A stretch of 64,000 bases of DNA, taken from Nemophila menziesii (Eukaryota > Streptophyta > Magnoliopsida > Boraginales > Hydrophyllaceae). Under the pieces are notes generated by a model, which was not told the origin of the DNA, searched no databases, and saw nothing but the letters and a program-made list of their open reading frames with translations. The stretch spans positions 7,315,017 through 7,379,016 of the forward strand of contig JARWIR010000015.1 of assembly GCA_029959085.1 (NCBI GenBank), in the 5' to 3' direction. This document shows positions 58,517-64,000 of this stretch, piece after piece. Positions within the stretch are counted from its first letter, which is position 1; the number at the start of each line of letters is the position of its first letter. Made by a program: the position numbers and the translations under genes.

Positions 58517-60024
58517 TGATAGATAAATCCCTTAGGAGACATGATTTTAGGTTGAACTTGGACTTAGTTGACAGATTTATAGTCATATTATGCTTTATTG
58601 CACTTTTTTTCTTTGGATTTGTAGTATTGTCACTTTTAGATATTTTATGTGTTAATTTGCTTGTTTAGTGTGAAGTTCTTAGGTACATGGTAGCTAGGAG
58701 GCACCAAGATAAAGAGAAGAAGTGAAATTTAAAGTCCAAGATCAAAAGAAAGAGGAGAAGGAGAAGGAGCGAAAGACATCACTTTAATGAAGGTGGATAA
58801 GCATTGAAACTAGAAAGTCGTCCCTTCTAGCCCTTCCTGAGCCCAAATGGTTCAGATTCTAACTTTTTGGTTCAAATAAAAAAGATGGGCCCATGAGTTA
58901 GAGAAATTTGAGAAGTGGTTTCCGTAGATTTGGACTTACGATGCGAAAGTTACACCTACGAATAGTAAACCGGATTTGGGCCCTTAAACAGTTAAATTAA
59001 GCCCAAGATGAGCATGATCCATTTTTAATCAATATAAAAGGCTTATTAGACCTCATTAATCTGCACACTTTCATATTTTAAGAGAGAGGAAGCTTGAAAG
59101 TAGAGAAGCAAAAGCTGGAGAAGTCATTCTTCTTCAACAACAAGTTAAGTCACTGAATTAGGTCATTTTCAATTTATTTTAGTAATTAGAAATTATATAT
59201 TTAATTAATTTTATTTCTTTTCTCTATTCCGATATGAGCTAAACTCCTAAATACCTGAGACTCGCATCTTGGGGATCAACCCTAGTTTTCAATATATTGT
59301 TTTCTAATTTGGGACTGTGTCAATTAGAATTAAATTGAGTAATTGCATATTCATTGCGTTCTTGTATTTATTACTATTGTTAATTATGCGGAAATTAAAG
59401 ATAGATTTTTGTAATTTGGCTATTCACTAGTGGATAAAATCATCCAGAAGGGGTAGGGGGGGTTAACTACAAAACTAGCATAGAAATGTGTGGTGTTCGT
59501 AATTGAGCCTGGCGGCCTTAACTGACCACATAGCCAATTGGGTTTAATCATAATTATTTGAAAGTAGTTTATAGACGTCCTGATGGGTTTGTAATACCGT
59601 AGAATAGCTTCCTAAGTCTACCCTGGCGGGATTTAGGAATATATTAGAGTCCAGACTAATATCAATTACCCGCTTTGCCCTTAAAACGAACTGATTAGAT
59701 TGTGATATTTATTTGATTCCCTAGGAAGGCTTGAGTATCTCTTTCATATTTACGTAATCCCTATAGTTTAAATTCTTAGTTTATTTTAATTTACTCGATA
59801 TTATTGCGTTTAGTCTTTTAATATTCAAAACCAAAACAAATATTTATTTTATTTATTTCTGCAATTAATTCTACTTTACCATTTGAAAATATCAAGCATA
59901 CCTTGCAATCCCTGTGCAGACGAAATTCCTTATATCTTATTTATTATTTGGAATGACCCGTACAATTGCGGTTAGTTGATCCTCCTATTTAGTGTTGATT
60001 TTTATTATACTCTTGAATCGACCA
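58517..60024 (+). mobile_element. 5' LTR of Athila-like element (L2)
   Basis: Starts TGATAGATAAATCCC and ends near GAATCGACCA before a primer-site-like block. About 1.5 kb, within the range of Athila-type LTRs. Shares with L1 and L3 the GGTACATGG..GCACCAAGAT block, AAGCTGGAGAAGTC, a G-rich run, and a GACCCGTAC block near the end. Confidence 0.65.
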
Positions 60025-60026
60025 AG

Positions 60027-60051
60027 TTTTCGGCCGCTGGGGATTGCAGCG
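60027..60051 (+). other. Degenerate primer-binding-site region
   Basis: CGGCCGCTGGGGATTGCAGC resembles the TGGCGCCG..GCCGGGGATTG block that follows the 5' LTR in Athila-class elements (tRNA-Asp type), with small deletions. Confidence 0.45.
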
Positions 60052-60226
60052 TGTGATTTTGTGATTATTTTTTTAAGTGGAGTTAATTGTTATTTTCTAT
60101 TTTACTCTTGGCTTGTGTTTTTGTCCTTTTAAGGTCATTTAGGCTTGGTGTATGGTCTCGGATCATAAGGAGATACTAAGAGCTTATTAGAAAAGAGAAA
60201 GAGAACGATGTAAGTTAGAGTAAGAG

Positions 60227-62573
60227 ATGGCAGATAGCCCAGCAAATCCACTTATTCAAGAGGTTCAACCTCAGCAATTAAAAAAATGCCCAAGTCCAAC
60301 ATGGATACGATCCTTGGTTCGTGAAGGCTCCTAACAGAAAGCCTTCTGATTACCGGAATTAGGTGTTGGCCTTTCAGATATTCAAGTTTCTAGATTCAAA
60401 CCCGATCCTGGTATGTTAAATCAATTCTGAGACTTCAGAAATTTTCGAGTAGTGGCTGGTGAAGATGCAGTTAGAGCAGTGCAGAATTTTGTATAGGTAT
60501 GTGATGCGTACATCACGCAAGGTGTGACACGAGAAGAGACGTATCTCGCGAATTTTCCATTCTTTTTAACATGTGCAGCAAGTGACTGGCTTAATCAACA
60601 TCTGCAAGATCGAATCACCACTTGGCATGAATTAGAAGCCGCTTTCTTTGACTGTTATTATCCAAGAAACATGAGGTTGGATGCATAGTTAGAGCTGACT
60701 TTGTTCCACCAAGAGCATGAGGAATTAGTGGGAACGTGTTGGACAAGATTTCGAATATGTATAAGGTGAGTTCTAGATCATGGTTATTCAGAATATCAAC
60801 AACTGTCAATGTTCTATAAAGGTCTGGATGGAAAGTCAATAACGGATTTATATTAGAGGTGGATTCTTGATGGTTATGCCAACCTACGCAACAATGATTT
60901 TAGACAAAATCGTGAAGAATGAGATGGGGTAGAAAAATATGAGAACACCAGATCGAGGTACAGTGCACCGAGATAGTGGAAGCGCAATCGATGAAAAGTT
61001 GTCAGTGATGAAAGCAAAATTAACAACAACATTTGAGCAACAAATGGGACAGCTTCCATTAGCTATCAAGGAAGGTTTTACAGGTATAAAAGCTAATGTG
61101 AATGTTATAAAAGAATTTTATGGGTCTTCGAACGGTGGAGTACAAGATCATTTTTGGGAGAGTTGTCTAAGCAATCTAGAGTCTATGATGTTTGTTTCCA
61201 GCCGAGGGAACTACAACTCAAATGGTCAAGGTTATGAGAAACCAAACAGAAACCATCCTTGTTTGCTATATTCAAATTTGAATGGGCTGAAATCCAACTT
61301 ATGCGTATCAGCCACGAACTCAATGAAATAATACCAACTGAGACAACAAAATAACTACCTAGGGGGACAACATTATTGAAATCAAGCTCAGAGACAACCT
61401 GCTCACAAATCCTATGCCAAAAGGTTAAATAAAAAATCCCTACATTCTCATCCTCACGAAGGTTCAATCAGTGAAATTCAACAATCTTTGCAAGAACTCA
61501 TTTCCATGTCGCAAAAGAGTCAACAAGAACAACATGCTGCCAAAGTTGAATGAACACTCTGCTATGTTCAAGATCCTAAAGAATCAAGTATCACAAAGAA
61601 AAGAAACTAAATCAGCGTCCACAATGAAATTCCCAACTGATACTGATGTTCCAAGATAGAGAGAAGATTGTAATGCTATTGCTCTAAGGAGTGGGAAGCA
61701 ATTACCACCACCACCTTTTCCCGTTATGAAAAAGAAACAACTGCCAAATCCAAAACCGTAAAGGTGTGGGGAAGAAATAAGGAGAACCAGTTGTAGTTGA
61801 AGAAGAGTTCGAGAAAATTATGGAGAAAAAGAAGAAGAAAGATATTGGAGTGGAAGAGAATAGCCCTTCTCCGCCATTTCCATTAAGGGTCTAGAACAGA
61901 GGAGATCAGAAAGATTTTCAGAAATTTATGAATACAGTTAGTAAGATCTGTATTAATTTTTGTTTCTAGATGTTATACGAGGAATGCCAAAGTACGTGAA
62001 ATTTTTGAAGGATGCGCTATCCAACTAACGGAGATACCTTGATGGAGAAATGGTAGGTTTGTCAAAGGAGTGTAGTTCTATTTGAAGAGAAAGTTGCCAC
62101 CAAAATTTATTAATTATGGGAGATTTAATATTCACATTTCCCTTGGTGAGGAGTGGCATGGAAGTGCTTTGTGTGATTTGGCTTTGAGTATTTATTTCAT
62201 GCCAAGATTAGTTTTTGAGAAATTGAAGATTAGGAATGCAAGTCCAACAACTGTGACATTTCAAATGGTTGATAGATCCCTCGCTCATCCTGAGGAAAAT
62301 GTGGAAGATGTCCTCGTTAAGGCAGGTTATTTTATTTTTCCATCTGATTTTATTATACTTGACTACGACAGGGATATGAATGTCCCCATCCTTTTGGAAA
62401 GACCATTCCTAGCCACGGGGCGTACTCTTATTGATGTATAAAATGGAGAATTAATCATGTGTGTTCAAGATGAGGAGGTAAAGTTCAACGTGTTTAGGGA
62501 AATGAAGATTCCTAATTCTAAGGACAATTGTTTTCGTATGGACTCCATTGATTATGTGCTGGGTCCCGGGGTG
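60227..62573 (+). pseudogene. Athila-like Ty3/gypsy gag-protease remnant
   Basis: Starts MADSPANPLIQEVQPQQL, then is broken. Gag core: NFPFFLTCAASDWLNQHLQD and TTWHELEAAFFDCYYPRNMR, followed by stops. Later pieces are AIALRSGKQLPPPPFP (Athila AITLRSGK block), PPFPLRV and MPKYVKFLKDAL (linker), then LPPKFINYGRFNIHISLG, ALCDLALSIYFMP and VPILLERPFLATGRTLIDV of the aspartic protease at 62082-62441. The active site, normally CDLGAS, is CDLALS. Many stops and shifts; no reverse transcriptase follows, because the minus-strand LTR L3 starts at 62574 right after the protease tail. Confidence 0.8.
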
Positions 62574-64000
62574 TGATAAATTAAACAATAAATAAAATGA
62601 GCTACCAATAGAAAGTGCACGGATCGTTCCAAGTAATAAAGTGAGTAAATCGAGATATTCGTCTCCACAGGGCTTGCGAGGTTTGACAATAGTGTATAAG
62701 GGTAAGTATAATTGATTTCGAAAAGAAATAAATGAAATATTTGTTTTGTTTTTGTCTATGAAAAGACTAGACGCAACAAACTAATTTAAAGTCGATAAAA
62801 GATTAAGACGTGTATACGAGTTATACTTGAGTGTCGCTAGGGAATCGCCTAAACTTACGTAATTAATGCTTTCGTTAAGGGCAGAACTGATATTTCTATA
62901 TTAGTCGGGACTCTACTGTCTCCTAACCCCCTTCCGGATGGACTTAGGAGCTATCCCTCGGTACTACAAACCCTTCCCGGGTAATTATACCTACTTTTGG
63001 ATGTTGAAGTCTTTTATCCAATTGGCTACATGGTTAGTCAAGTCTGTCGGTCATTTACGAACACAACACGTCTATTACCTAGGTTCGTAATTAAACCCCC
63101 CCCCCCCTCTTGGATGATCACTCGCCACTTAATGATTAGCTTAATTACTCAATCATATTTCAGATTAGCTAATTTATTGATAGTGAAATTAATACAAAAT
63201 AATAAGAAATATAAAATACCGAGTTCAAATCTAACTATAACCTAATCCCCAATTAAAATACATTAATTAAATAAATTAGGGTTCATCCCATTACGTGATT
63301 CTCAAGTATGTTTAAGTTTAGCTCATATTAAAAGTAAAAACAAAAAGGAAATTAGAATTATACATTTTCCTAATAACATAAATAAAATAAAGAAGACCCT
63401 AATTACAGGAGTGAAAAGAACTGTTGTTGAAGTAAGAAACACTTCTCCAGCTTCTGTTTTTTTTTTGATGTATGGGTGTCCGGGCCAGCTTACGTGCACC
63501 ACGACTATTCCCATATGAAATATACACGCCTCCTTATGCATACTCCCACTTAATCAGAACTAGGTTACCCATGTTCAGGGAGGAGACTCGAACCTTGCAC
63601 CTCTTGCTTACCCCCTTTAAGGGCTCAAGAAATAACAAAGCTGAGGGGATTCGAACCCTGTACCACCTAACTAGGAGACAAGGTCTTGGCCATTGAGTTA
63701 GTCCCAATGGTTCCAGCTTCAGCTCTCTCCTCTTCCTTTTGACGCTCTCTATAAATATGATTTAATTTGAAGATTAAATGAGAGGTGCTGAATAATGAGG
63801 TCTAAAGGGACTTATATAGTTCTTAAAATCGGATTAGGTGTAAACATGACCTTAATTAAGTAATTAAGTCTCAAGTCCAATTAGTAAATCCCGTGACTAC
63901 TGTACACACTCCACTATAATAACCATAACTTTTGCGTCTTAAGTCCAAACCACCTGATTCTAGTCCTAATTCGAGCTAACGCAAAGACTCGACTTTCTTC
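62574..64000 (-). mobile_element. Athila-type LTR in minus orientation (L3), runs off the window
   Basis: On the minus strand it ends ...TTTAATTTATCA at 62574 and is homologous to L1 and L2 over its length (ACTTGGAACGATCCGTGCAC, CCTAAGTCC, a C/G run at about 63094-63107, GCTGGAGAAG). It abuts protease sequence in opposite orientation, so it is a separate insertion or a rearrangement. Its 5' end lies beyond 64000. It contains the SINE at 63455-63711. Confidence 0.7.
63455..63711 (-). mobile_element. tRNA-derived SINE with 9-bp target duplication
   Basis: 257-bp element, minus strand. Start ACCATTGGGACTAACTCAATGG contains an A-box (TAACTCAATGG, 63690-63700), followed by a B-box GGTTCGAATCC (63647-63657) and a second B-box-like GGTTCGAGTCTCC (63582-63594). 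The body ends with AAGCTGGCCCGGACACCC, a motif resembling the 3' part of many plant SINEs, and a short poly-A tail. Flanked by TCCAGCTTC on both sides (63446-63454, 63712-63720). L1 and L2 show the uninterrupted target. Confidence 0.85.

Noticed and set aside
1..64000. tRNA, rRNA, organelle insert, CRISPR or centromeric satellite
   Set aside because: Looked for on both strands; only SINE-type A/B boxes, microsatellites and transposon repeats were found.

Overview
This is nuclear DNA of a flowering plant, most likely a eudicot. The evidence is AT-rich non-coding sequence, plant-type introns, a CACTA (En/Spm) transposase of the tnp2 type, Athila/Tat-like Ty3/gypsy sequence, a tRNA-derived SINE, and remnants of an F-box gene and of DUF674 genes. 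The species cannot be named. No tRNA, rRNA, organelle insert or CRISPR is visible. Almost every coding region is broken. The one uninterrupted multi-exon model is a small gene of unknown function at 9447-10826.

Layout: positions 1-58335 are a head-to-tail segmental array. The right edge of the array (58335) fixes the register: unit 1 is 1-15241 (left end outside the window), unit 2 is 15242-34343 and unit 3 is 34344-58335. In order, a unit carries: a DUF674 fragment (-), an F-box gene (-), a SINE-like head (+), a LINE-type RNase H fragment (-), a second SINE-like head (-), a CACTA tnp2 transposase pseudogene (-) with minisatellite, duplicated leader and palindromic subterminal repeats ending in a CACTAC terminus, short coding-like exons and a GA tract, a Pro/Ala-repeat exon, a foldback element, a telo-box followed by the four-exon AT-hook-like gene, a second CACTA-like terminus, and a minus-strand Ty3/gypsy remnant (gag-protease fragment plus LTR). 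That LTR ends 9 bp before the unit edge.

The units have diverged in shared and private ways. Units 2 and 3 share a stop codon in the transposase and the loss of a 30-bp exon in the AT-hook gene. In a 189-bp stretch I counted 8 and 7 differences of unit 1 from units 2 and 3, but 3 between units 2 and 3. The history is therefore probably (unit 1,(unit 2, unit 3)). Private deletions mostly sit on 1-4 bp microhomology or on short direct repeats. Unit 2 lost 5.7 kb; unit 3 keeps that segment, which holds a hAT-like repeat, a copia gag scrap, a solo Athila-type LTR, a DUF674 pseudogene and most of the F-box gene.

Positions 58336-64000 lie outside the array. They hold an Athila-like element in plus orientation (LTR 58517-60024, gag-protease remnant to 62573). 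It is interrupted by a related LTR in minus orientation (62574 to beyond the window), which itself carries a SINE (63455-63711) with a 9-bp target duplication. The other LTR copies show the empty site.
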